Under the pieces are notes generated by a model. The model had not been told where the DNA came from, made no database searches, and saw only the letters and a program-made list of their open reading frames with translations. DNA of 64,000 nucleotides, taken from Musa acuminata AAA Group. Taxonomy: Eukaryota > Streptophyta > Magnoliopsida > Zingiberales > Musaceae. The translations under genes were made by a program, and so were the position numbers. Below, piece by piece: positions 45,401 through 58,677 of the stretch. Each line of letters opens with the position of its first letter. Position 1 is the stretch's first letter. Location of the stretch: the NCBI RefSeq assembly GCF_036884655.1, contig NC_088339.1:26493501-26557500 (forward strand). The letters are read 5' to 3'.

Positions 45401-46258
45401 CCATACTTAAGGACTCTCAACTTACGCTCGAATGCCTTTACTGGTAGCATTCCTCAGTTATCTCATCTTACATCTCTTCAGATAGTGGATCTCTCGAATA
45501 ATCATCTTTCGGGAATAATACCAAACAGCTTTGGCAATTTTAGTGCGTTGAAAGGCTCTCCTTCAAAGGATTTGTACTTTCATAATATTTACTATGAGGA
45601 TTACATGTGGCTCTTCACAAAAGGAAGTGAACTCGAATACAACACCATGCTACTTTCAATCGACACAGTCATTGATCTCTCCAACAATGGTTTGTCCGGT
45701 TGCATCCCTAGAGAGTTGGGAAATTTGCATGGCTTGCGGAGCTTAAATCTATCTGGGAATTACTTAACAGGGGAGATACCAAGCAACATTGACGGAATGC
45801 AACAGCTAGAAATCCTCGACCTCTCAAGAAACAATCTCTCGGGTACAATTCCTTCAACCTTGGCAGATTTAAATTTCTTAAATGATTTGAACTTGTCATA
45901 TAATAATCTCTCGGGTAAAATCCCCACTGGGAGCCAATTGCAAACTTTAAATGATCCATCTGTCTATGCTGGCAATCCAAATCTTTGTGGCCCTCCTCTC
46001 CCCAAAAATTGTACGGTGAATATAGCGAAGACTGATGGAGAAGAGCAAAATGAAAATTCTTCTGAGAGTAGAATGGAAACACTTTGGTTATACACAAGCA
46101 TTATCTTAGGATTTATTACTGGATTTTGGGCGATTTGTGGAAGCCTTTTGTTACGACGGACATGGAGGATCACGTACTTCTGTGCCATTGATAACATGTT
46201 TGACAAGCTATACGTGGTGATGGTAGTGACTGTGGCAAAATACAAAAGGAAGCTTTGA
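42453..46258 (+). CDS. RLP5: LRR receptor-like protein, two exons, 1197 aa predicted
   Basis: Exon 1 is 42453-44142 and exon 2 is 44355-46258. The phase-1 junction g|aa restores one frame of 1197 residues. Without splicing the first frame stops at 44160-44162. The product has a signal peptide (first 26 residues, ending SHG), the N-cap with DCCAWEGVGC (the first N-cap cysteine is Phe: GFRETERKAL), LRRs, an island with FTKGSELEYNT, the C-cap NPNLCGPPLPKNC, an acidic stretch, a GFITG-containing membrane helix and a basic tail. From about 45080 to 45960 it is much more diverged from RLP1-RLP3 than on either side, a mosaic pattern. One LRR-sized piece present in RLP2 is missing after EMPQFFPK. This is probably a functional receptor; the intron is a prediction. 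Confidence 0.85.
44143..44354 (+). other. Putative RLP5 intron made of decayed LRR codons
   Basis: 212 bp, donor ACTG|GTGAGA, acceptor TTTTCACTTGCAG|AAG. It is homologous throughout to LRR coding DNA of RLP2 and to the RLP3 intron. It contains the TAG at 44160 and further stops. Removal joins exons in phase 1. Confidence 0.6.
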
Positions 46259-48535
46259 TGACTCTATTGTTAGAGGGGGTCGATATGACTCATCCTACTT
46301 AAGCAATAGCACTGGCATTGGTATCGATCACGTTCATGATTTGCATGTCTTTTCACAACACACCATCACATGATTTTAATTTTTCCTTGTTGTGCATGCT
46401 ATAGTGACTCTGTTATATGATCTACTGATGTTTATCTACGTAGTTGTTTGTCAAAACTTTATCATCAAAATATGAGTCATCTGCCTATGGTTTATGAGTT
46501 GTTATTTGCTTCATGCAGCAGTGGTTATGGTGTTCATATCTATGCTTGTAAGGTGATTCATAACCTAATTAACAAATTCTAACTTTGTTGTTGGAGGGGG
46601 TCGACATGACTCATCCGACTTAAGCAATAGCAATAGCATTAGTATCAATCAGTATGTAATACGCTCATGGCTTATATGTCATCATGTCATAAATCATAAG
46701 AGTTTTAGCTTGACAACATCAAGGAAAACCATGTAAACCGTAGCATGGGTTTCATTGGACTTATTATTGACACAAACAAGAAGTAAATTACTTTATCATC
46801 GCGGTAAATTATAAGGTGGATCATTGGACTTATTATTGACACAAAGAAGAATCTCATCTCCACGTGGAGACACCTCACAAATGTTTAATTAGAGCACCAC
46901 TTTGTTCCCGCTACATTACATTAATTCTAGGGTGCTCATCATAATACATATACATATCTATCTATATATATATTGCATAATATAAAAGTGTAGGAAGAAA
47001 TAAAGACTTGTTATTTCAAGGGTGAAGTGTATCGAGACATGTTCCACATTGCCAAAAGCTTAGATCTAAACAATCTACATTGAGATTATAATGTGTATGC
47101 TTGTAATAAATTTTTTCTTTATTTATGCAAACTTGTTTTAAGTTGAGAAATACTTATTTTGATGTTTGACAAATTCCCTTCTTCGTATCACCGCACCTTC
47201 AAATTTTCCTTATTTTTTCTTTCTTCTTCATATGATCCCATTGGTTTTAGCAAACAAAAAAGATTATGAAAAATTTTTTTTTTCTTTTAAGTGCAGAAAT
47301 ACATGTAAAATATCACAAAAGAACTCAACCTCAGAGTATCTCACATTATAAATTGACAAGAGTAACATGGACACCAAATCAATCAAATAATTCAATAGGA
47401 AATATTCTGTTTGGCTTTAGACAAACCTTACACACACTATTCTTTGTATCGATTGCTACCTAAGGGAGGCACACTTGCTGAACATCATGTGCTCTTCTTC
47501 ACCCTAAACAAATATATAAGTATATTATACATAAGGAGGAAGCAATATGGTTTATTGGACCATCGATTATTGTTTTGGTTAACGGCTTCATTAGTAATGT
47601 CTTAATTGATAATACAATGGGCTCTTATTGGCTTAAATTTGCATAATTGAATCCTTGTTCATTTACATTAAAATGTCGAAAAGATAAGCAAAAATACCAT
47701 GAATATTCTTATTGACACAAAAGAGTTATTAATAATTGACTTTCTACCTCTCTATTCCACCGGTCAAACGTGAATGATTAAAGTTTTTGGATTTTGCTAT
47801 ACTAAGGGATTGATAGGAAAAGATACATGTCTTTAATCAAAACTTTGACACAGGTGTACCAATTTGATTAAAAAATTAAAAATTAATTTATTGATTTTAC
47901 TATGTCAGCGGGAATTAGAATATAATATATTCTTTAGATCATGAAATATCATTTTCCTACCCATTTACCACTAGTACCTGGGTATATCCACCCCTAAGTC
48001 GTATATATGGCAGATTATGTTTGTTGTTTTACCCTTAAGCTTCATTCTGTTCTGTTATGGTCTCGTTGTGGGCTGTCTTCATCGTATCATGAGAATCACC
48101 ACCACGACGGAGTTACTATTGCACCATCTTCGTTTTGATTTATCATGACAATGACTCCCATTGCGACGACCACCTCCATAGTAATGACCCCCTTGAAGAT
48201 AACTTTCGAGACCCCTAGGACCTCCCTCCTTTGACTCTCTTATTCATGTCTCCATCCGAGGAATTGAGAGAGAGAGAGAGAGGTCTTAAGGGCAATGCGA
48301 TCTTAGTCTATATTGACAATAATGACAAACATAAGGTGAAGATGATGAACAAGATGGACGAGAGCATGGAGCTTCCTCGACAAGGTAATGTGACCTTAGA
48401 TGTACTACGATAATAAAAAATAAGAGTGAGGACGAGGGTAAGGGCAAGGCGACGAACATAAGGCTAGTGTTAGGAGAAAGAGGTGGAGGGAAGTGGGGAC
48501 AAGAAAATCTCATCTTTTAAAAAATAATAAATATT
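46259..48535. repeat. RLP5 3' flank (duplicated cassette, longest version)
   Basis: 46259-47880 aligns with the flanks of RLP1 and RLP3, including the internal tandem duplication (46259 and about 46577). 47880-48480 aligns with 34690-35270. At about 48475 it preserves the site without the 263-bp insertion seen at 35275. A (GA)n stretch lies near 48266-48282. No gene is supported. Confidence 0.75.
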
Positions 48536-49070
48536 TTATAAGAATTAAGCAAAAAGAGAGAGCTCTCGAGGAATAAATAAAAAAGTAAAGATTTTTTTAG
48601 AGAACATATAATAATTATAATTATAATACTAATCATTTTGCCCAACTTTTAATCGTGGTCTCGGCGTCTCCACAGGCCCAAACAACAACGCTTCGTTTCT
48701 TCGTAACTATTCTTTTTCCTACTACTTTGGAGGAAGAAGCGGCGATCTCGAGTTCGGGGAGCTGAGCTGCCGCATCTCAGGGACGCCACGGAAACTAAGG
48801 CGGTTGCCCGTGAAAGAGGAAGGAAGAGCCAATATGTCGGAGGATCGACTGGCTTTAACTACGGCGACGTTACTGCGTCCCATTAGCATTAGAAGTGTTC
48901 AGGGTTTGGAGGGAAACAATGTGATGACACTGAACTGCTTGATCGCTACATGCATCATATATTATCGTATCAACCACACCGAATCAACTCAGAGAGGGCA
49001 GACCAGGCAAACTTTTCCAATGGTTTGTTGGCATGGATCCCGCGACCGGTCGCGGTTTGGAAGCCACCTG

Positions 49071-49120
<50 letters not shown>

Positions 49121-49258
49121 CAACACCACCCACCCCATCAATGTTGTACCTTCCACCACTTCTTTATGCACCAACCTTCTCCTTCTCCCTTCCGAAACCG
49201 ATCCCCTAACCCCGCCTCTCTGCCCATCTGTCACTACATCCTTGCAGAATTCGAGCTC
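48536..49258. other. Upstream region of the FLZ gene with a (CT)n tract
   Basis: No paralogy to the RLP cassettes is seen. GC content rises toward the gene. A (CT)n microsatellite spans 49074-49118, about 140 bp before the ATG, a common place for pyrimidine tracts in plant promoters or leaders. Open frames that run through it (48804-49310 and 48950-49555) are explained by the simple repeat and by the FLZ exon. Confidence 0.6.
49074..49118. repeat. (CT)n microsatellite upstream of FLZ gene
   Basis: About 22 CT units, about 140 bp before the FLZ start codon. Confidence 0.95.
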
Positions 49259-49810
49259 ATGGGCTCCTCTTCCTTTTCCTCCTCCTCCTCCTCCTCTGAT
49301 GGATCTTTAAGCACGGTCGAAATCCAAGCAGGTTTCTCTGGCTGTTGCCCCTACGTACCTTCACCTCCACCCTCTTGCTACGGAAGCGCCATGTTGGGAT
49401 CCCTGTCGTCTTTGAGGCCGAGAAGTCTGTTCTTCGATGGCTTGGACGACGAAGAAGACGACGAGCCGCGCCACTTCCTGGACTCCTGCTCCCTCTGCAG
49501 GAAGCCCCTCGCCCGCAACCGCGATATCTTCATGTACAGGTTTAGCTCCCCCTGACCCAATCATTGAGTCACTTTTGAAGACCCTGCGGTTGTATTGATG
49601 ATAGTGGTGCATTGCAGAGGGGACATGCCGTTCTGCAGCATGGAGTGCCGGCAGGAGCAGATCGAGATCGACGAGGCCAAGGAGAAGAGCTGGAAGCTGT
49701 CCATAAAGACCTCCAGCTCGAGGAAGGAACAGCAGCGGAAGATCGCCGCCGCCGGCGGTGCCAAGTCTGAGAAGATCCACGTCAGAGCCGGCACTGTGGT
49801 GGCTGGGTGA
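49259..49810 (+). CDS. FLZ-domain (FCS-like zinc finger, DUF581) protein, 157 aa, two exons
   Basis: Exon 1 is 49259-49539 and exon 2 is 49618-49810, with a 78-bp GT-AG intron (CAG|GTTTAG ... TTGCAG|AGG). The zinc finger spans the junction: [22 protein letters not shown] from exon 1, then [20 protein letters not shown]. It has the two CxxC-type cysteine pairs and the FCS-like core of the plant-only FLZ family. These proteins act as SnRK1 kinase adaptors in energy and stress signalling (family knowledge). The N-terminus is serine-rich. The exon 1 reading frame is open further upstream, but the ATG at 49259 fits the usual family length. A stop follows at 49808-49810. Confidence 0.92.
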
Positions 49811-50955
49811 TCACAACGATGCATCAGAAGCTATAGTCGTTGTGCGAAGCTAAAGTCCAGGAAGAGCAAGAGAAGAGGAAGCTCTAATGCTTGTAAAGGA
49901 TGATGAGTTGAGGTTTTTATGCCGTCAATTTTTGTCTGGGTCTGAAGGAAGTTTTTCTTTGCTTTCCTACTGTTGTTGTTGTTGTTGTTACTGCTTGTAT
50001 CTGATGCTTTGGCCTTCAAAGGGAGGAAAAGTAATATGAGGCTTCAATAATTTTTGCTCTGTTCATTTCACTTCCCAGTGGATTTGATGCCATATCAATG
50101 CGGATCTTAGGCGAAGAAATCTGAGGTGAGATTTGCAGTTGAGAAGTACAGATTTCGACAGAGAATCTAACTGCAGGGATCAGGGATACCAGAAGCATCT
50201 TCCCTTTACTGGCCTGCTCAGCTTGAATTTGATCAACCGGATTCTATTGAGTTGAAGATTTTAGTTTCGACTTGAACCAAGTAAAGAAGACAGCGTTCAA
50301 ATATAAAAGATGATCCGAGTCACTATGTGTTCATTGATCATCCGCAGCTCTATACCTTCTCTGCATCTAACTCCAAAATATGCCTTCCTATAACCGATCA
50401 AGAAGCTTCTTTCATTCAGAATGAATTCGATCCATCGCACCTCCGATGTATGTGTTCGTCGTTTAGCTTAGCATTGTGCATAACATAACCTGACAAATCA
50501 CCATACTTACGCAATAAGGGCCAAGCACAAAGCACATCTCGTGATCTGAAGATATCCATAAAGTTGACAAGGTTCCGCATACAACCAATTGATCTCTAGC
50601 CTGCACAGCCGGACACACAACAACTCTCTACACAGACCGAAACATAATCCACCAGTTCCGCATTGTGATGAACAGTCATCACATTCACGTCTTACATAGC
50701 GCAAGCAAAAAGGCAAAAGAAATCTGAAATCTGAGTCGTCTATCAGTTATCTTCGACAACTGAAAGTATCTCACAGTGAGGTCAGTTGAAGCATAGCAGT
50801 GGAAAGAGAAAAGAGGGAAGACAAAGAACACAATATGCTGCATGGATGAAGCTTGGAAGTTTCTTATTGATGCTCGCTTCTGGACATCCGCTAATTGTCC
50901 AAAGCAGACACTGGTAATTCTTCAAAGACTTATTTGTCCAAATTTGAAGCATGTT
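49811..50955. other. Spacer between the convergent FLZ and MORN genes
   Basis: This holds the 3' untranslated regions of two genes facing each other. A (TTG)n run lies at about 49972-49989, and A/T-rich termination-like sequence lies near 50020-50050. No open frame with domain character is seen. Confidence 0.6.
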
Positions 50956-53900
50956 TCACACAATGTGGTTTCGTATGTCATCACCATTGTCAGGGATGCG
51001 ATTTTGAACAGCTTTTACTGCAGCGACCCTAGCTGCATTGGCCGACTTATTTGCTGCAGCAACAGCCCTGTTCACCCTGTCATCAACCCTAGGCACATCA
51101 TAGGCTTTTTCTGCTGCTCTTCGAGCTTCCTGAGGATGCAAGCGAATCAACACATGTAAATCTTACCTGTATGGATGGACGATAGGTCCAATCTTTGTTG
51201 CTAGAGGAAAATTGAGCTCAGATATTGTTTGCTGGAAAGAAATAAAGCCCATTTACCTGGACTGCATTCAAAACTTTTGAATGGTTTACAGCAACTGGCG
51301 ATGCGAGATTAATGCTCTGCGTGCTCAAAGTATCAAGGACACCATTTTGCCAGTGACCTGACTGTGTCTCCCCATTTCGGAATGTGTACATTCCCAAGCC
51401 CTGTCTCCTGCCCTCATGCCAGGCACCTTCATATCTATGCCCATTTGCAAAACGATACACCCCAAATCCATGCATCTTGTCTGCAAAGTATTCCCCAGCA
51501 TACGTGTCTCCATTCCTTCAAAAGGTTAGTGCAAAATCAATCCCACAATTTGGTAAAGAATGAGGCACTAGATGATAGATAACAATGATTAGGTGCACAT
51601 CACAGATAATATTATTTGTAAATGTGTTTGTACTACAATGGTCTGTCCGGGTGCAGCAGGAAAGATGATAATAGTTTTATGCAGTTACTAACTGAACAAA
51701 GGAAGCATAAAAAGGAATTGGAGGCCAGTTGATTTTGACCACAACTTACAGCTGCCCATATTCGACAAATAAATATCGAAACACAAGAATAAGAAGATCA
51801 CTACATAAGCAAATAAGCACAAGAACAACCTTTTAAATATCTCAACAACTCCAAAGAGTCAGGACATAACAAATTTGTAAATCATTAAGATAGACATAAT
51901 AATTACAGTATTACAAGTCGAAAGCTTACATGCCAGAGTATACAACATATGCAATTACATAAAGATGGGGATGTACACAAGCAGAACATGAAATATAAGA
52001 CAATATGCTTTATTTACATTATATTGTAGGAATTTTAAAAGTAAAATTAATATTAATTGGCAAATGTGATATCAGCATATCTATAAGGCAAAATAGGTTT
52101 GTCTTGCTGGAATCACAAGTCAAGCAGCTGAGATGAATTACTGCTAGGCAGAAAGTAAAAGATATGTATACTTTAGAAGCCAGGAAACATCAAGACTTGT
52201 TCAAGCGAAAAATAGTAAAATAAAAACTAAAGGCCAACACTAAGTCAGCCTGCAAATAATACGACTGCGAAAGATACCAATTAAACCATGGAGGTCTGCC
52301 TTATAGGAAAGGCTAATAAGAACCCTAGGTGTCACGTAACACTCTAGAAAACATTGGTAAGTATATCCAAACAAAGACCTTAGGGGTGTGAATGGGGGAA
52401 ATCATGAAATGAGGGTTGGTAAGCATTGACTTGAATATATAAATAGAATAATGTAGGAATGCTAATTTTAGCTCCAGCATTTTGGACAACAATGGTGCAA
52501 CAGTGCTTACACAAGTCACAAGACTAAAAGTTTACTTGGGTCATTATGCTCTTCCAATGCAATTTCTTTGCTTCTACATGGTCACAAGAAATAAAAGAAC
52601 AAATTAGGGTCATGATTGTATTTTTTTTGTAAATGAAATAAAAATTAAAGAGAAAAATTACAGCTGTAACCAAAAGGTTATACAAAAGATAGGAAATAAT
52701 TTTATCAGATCCTACTGAGATTACTTGAGACCAACCTAGTCTTTCATCATCATACGCATCTATGCCAGAACAACTTTCCTATTATCTAGAGACATTGAAT
52801 GTGCTAGGAAAAAAGGTAGAGTACAATTTGTGGAAATTGGGAGAAAGATCTCATAAAGACATTCAAACAATATATGGAAACAAATCAATGTAGTAACCAA
52901 TTAATGAAAATAAATCAATGTATCATCACATGTTCCTCACTTTGCACAACCAGAGAAGCAACCAAGAAAGGGAAGTGACAAACAAAAGGCATCCAGATAT
53001 AACTGCGAATGTAAAATCCACATCCAATAAAGTCATGTAGGTTGGTCATATGATTAGACCATTATCAACATAACTAAGGAATCGTCAATTCTGCAAATGG
53101 AAATTTGCAAAAACAAATGAAGCAATAATCAAACCGAACATAGTCACCAACCAGTCTGAAGAACAGAAACCCAAATGAAATTTATCACGTTAAAGTTCAG
53201 GGATTACAAGACATGTAAACAACAAAAACTAAGGGTTCACTGCCAATTCTGTCCAAGTTATAGAAGAAGGATAGAGCATCATACGAAGTAAAGCAGAGAG
53301 GCAAATCCATTTACATTTCATTACACCATTTAACTACATGATGTCTAAATTTGTGAAGAATCACTATAAGATAATGTGTATCTTTAAACTATCAAATCCA
53401 TGCAATCCAACATAAGTATAAATTCCACAATGAAGATAAAATAAATTACAGCATAAATAATAGATAATAAATAACTCAGAACAGACATCCTCGAGCTTGC
53501 ACCTGAAATGGTAGTGGCCAAGCCCATGCTTCACCCCCCACTTGAACTCCCCAACATATCGGCTTCCATCCTCGCATGTATGCACCCCGCATCCATGGCT
53601 CTGCCCGTTCGACCACTCCCCTGCATACACATCACCCGTGTAGAACCTATACACCCCGAACCCATGCCGGAGTCCCTGCCTGTATTGGCCCCTATATCGG
53701 CTCCCTCGGGCCCAGGTCTCCACCCCATACCCATCGTACTTCCCGTCGACCCAATCGCCCTCGAACCTGCCGCTCATATAGTAATAGTACACCCCGCTCC
53801 CTGAGCACTTGCCCCGATGGAACTCGCCCTCGAAGATATCCCCATTGCTGTAGACCTGAACGTCAGACCCCGAGGCCGGGCGGCGGTCGACCTTGGGCTT

Positions 53901-54494
53901 GTCGGGGGAGGAGGAGCTGCCAATGGACCAGAGGACGGGGCTCGTGCGGCGTGGGAGGTGGTGGCGTGGCAGGAGGAGGGCGGAGGAGCGGGAGAAGAGG
54001 AGACGGAAGGAAGGAAGGGGCAGGGCGTTAAGTGAGACGCAGAGGACGAGGAGGAGGACGGATGAGAAGGCGACCGCGGAGAAGAAGTCGAGGAGGAAGG
54101 AGCGATCGGGGGCGGCGTCACCGGAGGACGTGATGAGGAGGTAGAGGGAGGGGAAGGAGAGGAGGAGGAAGAGACGGAGGCGGAGGTGGAGCCGGCGGAG
54201 GATGTGGCGGGCCGCGGAGCGGGCGGCAGCGGCGGAGGGGGCGAGGCGCCGGCGGACTGGGGCGGGGGAGGTCGCGATGGCGGAGGGCGAGGGCTCGGCG
54301 GCGCCGGGAGGGTTCATAATGGGCCGCTTGTGGGGGACGGAGAGCCCATGGGGGGAATCGAGATTAGGGTTAGGGTTGGGGGCGGAAGGGTGGAAGAGAG
54401 GGAGGAGAGGAGGAGGACGCGGATGGAAACCGGAAGAGGAAGAGGGAGCGTGGGTTTCCTTTCCGATCTCGGATTCCGATCTCTTATGATGCAT
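50956..54494 (-). CDS. MORN-repeat membrane protein, 474 aa, three exons
   Basis: Exons on the minus strand: 54494-53503, 51515-51257 and 51129-50956. Junctions are TTTCAG|GTGCAA ... TTTGAAG|GAATGG (intron 1, about 2 kb) and GTCCAG|GTAAAT ... CCTCAG|GAAGCT. The first is phase 2, the second phase 0. After a proline/serine-rich N-terminus come two hydrophobic segments (about residues 105-122 and 135-160), then eight MORN units of 23 residues (YSNGDIFEGEF, RFEGDWVDGKYDGYGV and so on). Unit 6 begins at the first splice junction. The C-terminus is alanine/arginine-rich and ends RNHIV. MORN repeats bind phospholipids or act as scaffolds. Plant relatives are sometimes mislabelled SET7/9, but no SET domain is present. 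An alternative start is the ATG at 54317 (residue 60). Confidence 0.9.
51516..53502 (-). other. Intron 1 of the MORN gene
   Basis: About 1987 bp, AT-rich, without recognisable domains on either strand. It holds only short chance open frames and no obvious transposon termini. Confidence 0.7.
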
Positions 54495-54760
54495 TTATCG
54501 AGAGATGGGCGGTGACCGGTGCGGTAGCTGCGACTGCTGCCTCATCACACGGAGGGAGAGAGAGAGAGAGAGGAGAAAAGAGTTCCTTGTCTCTCTTCAC
54601 TTTTCTCCTTATTGCAACCAAATACGAAGGAAAGGAAGAGAAGGGAGGGCGAGGGTGTGTGATGGTGTCAACGTGAGAATGGTCATCGGTCATCCAAGCA
54701 TTTTTTATGTGAGCATTTTGTCAGACAGCTTCATGATTGAATGATGCGACTCTCCATCCA

Positions 54761-54805
<45 letters not shown>

Positions 54806-56703
54806 CTCCCCTCTTTTCTAATTTTCTTATTTTATTTTCCTTTTATTTCAATTCTACTTGATTTGTAGTGAGACCTTTGAGTTCTTCCCAAATTGAAGTC
54901 TGTGCTTTGTGCTTGGCTTGTAAAATCACTGCTAGTACCTAAATTAGCAATTGCAAGGCCGGCCTTAGAGTTTGCAGCAAGCAAGTGCTCATGTCCTTTT
55001 CTTGGCCCACCCTATGTTGTTATTCATGGATAAATAACTAATAAGGTAAGTCCAGATTTAAGCCACGGCTCCATATGCAGGTAAAGCCATTGCATCTTCT
55101 CATCAGGAGGACATGGGGGATCGGATAACCACAGGCCAACAAGAATATGATGAGGCCTTAGTACTCAAGAAATAATAGGATGCAGTAATCATGATTGTGC
55201 ATACAAAGAACTCCAATCCTATCCCTTTCTTTTAGCATTCAGTATTGTTTCATTAATATAGTCACAAAAACTAATTGTTGAAGATGATAATCTTCAACAA
55301 GAGGAGGTATGTTTCATGGAGAGAAAATCTTCTCCTTTCTCATGTAAATGAGAGAGAACAGAAGTTTCTCCTTCTCTCGTATAAATGAGAAGACCCTCCC
55401 TGAGGTCAATTGAGGAAACAGGGAGACCAAGTCTACTGAAGAAGAGCCATGGAAAACTCAAGAACACGTCTCTCCTCACCTTCCTGCAGTGATCCATGAC
55501 CCGTTGCTGATTAGCTTCTGTCCAACATCAATTATTTATTATTTATTATTTCATTGTTGATCTCACTGGTATTCATATGTAAATTGAGAAACATTTTATG
55601 AGACAGCTAAGATGGTTGTCATTTTCTATTGGCACGTATAATGTTTAAACCTAGCTGATCTAATACTGTCCCACTCTATGTTTGCAAAGTCGTCCATGGT
55701 CCTCTTGTTTTCACTTGATAAAGCTGTTCTTTTATGACATAGGATCCACATGACATAAGTAATTTCTTTGTTTGTAAGGAAAATATAGATCTAGTATTTA
55801 CTGAGAAAGTTCTTCCAAATAAGATAAAAATATTTAGGGCTGGCATTCATTGCAAAGAAACAAGCATTATGATGGAGGATGTCAGATGAATTAATGTCAT
55901 GCTCTCGTTGACAAAACGAAGCCAATCATGCCAAACAAGCCTGACCTCTAAATCATCCCCTTCTTACAACAGTATCCTATTTTGAGGGTTCTGTTGCTGC
56001 GAGCCAAATGACTTGGCCCTGCCTCCATGTTTACACCATTAGGTCCTTAAATGAAACAAGAACAAACAATCAGGAACATTGAAATTAGGATATACCATCA
56101 CCCAAATCCATGCTTTTGTCCCCTTTTGGTGAGATCTACTATAAAACCTTTGGATATCCAATGATAGAAGGAAAAACATAAGAGTTTAAAGGCTTTATGA
56201 CCTTAATATACTTCCCAAAGTATAAAAATCATATGAGCTGACCAATAACTGCAGAACTGTTTCCACATAAAGCACTCTAAAAAAGAGATGCATTAAGCAT
56301 ACATCAATAAAAGCAAAGAACTTCATTTCCAGATGATATGGGTGCAACGCATACATCTGGACGCACAGAAATCTTCAAAATCATTATTGTCGATGTCATG
56401 TACGTAATCCATCTAGATATTAAATCTTTCACCAAATTATTGTTGAAAACCAAAAGATAGAGAAAAATAAAGGGGCAAAAGCCACTAACCTGGCAAAATG
56501 AAGCATGGAAATTAATAATCAACCATGAAAAGTTACACTTGCTCAGTAATTATAAGATTAATATAAAAAACAACTTGCAAAATAGGACAACTCGTTATAG
56601 ATTCTTTTTTCTCAATAATTAAAGCAGCTTGACACTTGCTGCATTATGATAACACCTCCAGAAGCAACAGAATTCTGTTCATCCGGTGGCTCAACCTCCA
56701 TTG
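54495..56703. other. Spacer between the MORN gene promoter and the CK2-beta 3' end
   Basis: Near the MORN gene lie (GA)n at about 54554-54573 and (CT)n at 54764-54802, both upstream of the MORN start. A hairpin-capable inverted repeat lies at 55275-55300 (TTGTTGAAGAT, 4-nt loop, ATCTTCAACAA). The stretch just below 56704 is probably the CK2-beta 3' UTR. No other gene is recognised. Confidence 0.6.
54764..54802. repeat. (CT)n microsatellite upstream of the MORN gene
   Basis: About 19 CT units, about 270 bp before the MORN gene start on the opposite strand, where it reads (GA)n. Confidence 0.95.
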
Positions 56704-57555
<852 letters not shown>

Positions 57556-58217
57556 CTGCCCAATTGAAAAACCCATTAAGATTTCCCAACTTCCATGTCC
57601 CACACAAGAAATACAAAGTATTGATTTTATCAGCCAATAAAAAAATTGCATAGAGTTCAATGCAAAGAGCAAGCTATAAAAGATTTTGTTCTCATATATA
57701 CAACTTTCAGCACCCTTTTCTTTTCTTGTCTTTTTTTTAGCCTCCAAAGATCATCGATTACACCATTCTTTCACATATATGTCTATCAAGGGAGTGCAGT
57801 AGTTTGTGGCACAAAGAATGCCAAATGCAAAGTAAATTAGAGGCTTCTCTGGAATTCCTTCTACTCAACAAATTTGGAGATCAATGAGTGTCATTTTTTG
57901 GCTTGGAGGCTGACCACTGCATGCCTTGCATCATCCCTCAACCTCACCCACAGCCAATCTCCTACAAGTGGAACCTCATTGTCAATCTCCCAAAGAAGAA
58001 ACCCATCATTGACCTAGATATAATGTTGATTTGCATATGGTACTCCTGAACAAGTTAATTTTGTAGCCATCGTCTCTACTGCTAAATCCATATGGGTATG
58101 TGTACCTAAAACTAGCAACTCTTTTGGACTTGAGAGAATCAGAATCCTACTGCTCTTGCAGTCAGGAGACATCTCCTTTGCCACTATGCCTTACTACTAT
58201 GTTTTGAGTTGCCGTTT
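57556..58217. other. CK2-beta intron sequence left of the LTR element
   Basis: No CK2-beta exon motif is seen on the minus strand, and no other gene. It ends at GTTT (58214-58217), the left target-site copy of the LTR element. Confidence 0.6.
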
Positions 58218-58663
58218 TGTCACGGACAAACTTCTAAACAAGGTGTTTGATGTAATGCTTATGTATGTCCGTGTCGTTTGGCATGTTCATGCCTTGTACA
58301 GAATGTAAAGGGGCGGCCGAAGGCTTAATAGTCTCATTTTAGTTTGGTTGGTGGCCTCTTTAGGCTTGTAAATAAAGGTTGTGTCATGTAGACACGTGCG
58401 AGAGCTTTTCGGTCTGTAATGGACCATTTTACCCTTTGTTGTGCCACTGTTCAGAGCTTGTAAAGTCTGTTTGTAATTTGCATTGTCTATGAAGTGTTTT
58501 TCGGAGATGTTTGCTTGTGGATCCCGTTGGAGGCGTTCTCTCTAACCCGTTCTCTCTTTTGGTGGTCCTAAGGGACAATGGGAGGCTTCGGGGAGGCTGA
58601 CCTTTGCGGACGGACGCGCGAGGGTGCCGCACGACTTAGGCAAATCCAGCTAAGTCCATGTCA
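58218..58663 (+). repeat. 5' LTR of the non-autonomous element
   Basis: Begins TGTCACGGACAAAC and ends GCTAAGTCCATGTCA. 446 bp, with four mismatches to the 3' LTR by hand count (T/C, T/G and two near the end). Confidence 0.93.
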
Positions 58664-58665
58664 TA

Positions 58666-58677
58666 TGGTATCAGAGC
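58666..58677 (+). other. Primer binding site (initiator Met tRNA)
   Basis: TGGTATCAGAGC two bases after the 5' LTR, followed by GGGACAAGC. The chromovirus reads TGGTATCAGAGCGGGCAAGC at the same place. Confidence 0.9.

Noticed and set aside
48804..49310. 168-codon frame with long Ser-Leu repeat
   Set aside because: It is produced by the (CT)n microsatellite, and the end overlaps the FLZ exon in another frame.
53576..54515. Several plus-strand frames up to 151 codons
   Set aside because: Antisense of the GC-rich first exon of the MORN gene; no domains.
58429..58632. Conserved 67-codon minus-strand frame repeated at 62514-62717
   Set aside because: The identical frames arise only because both lie in the two LTRs of one young element.
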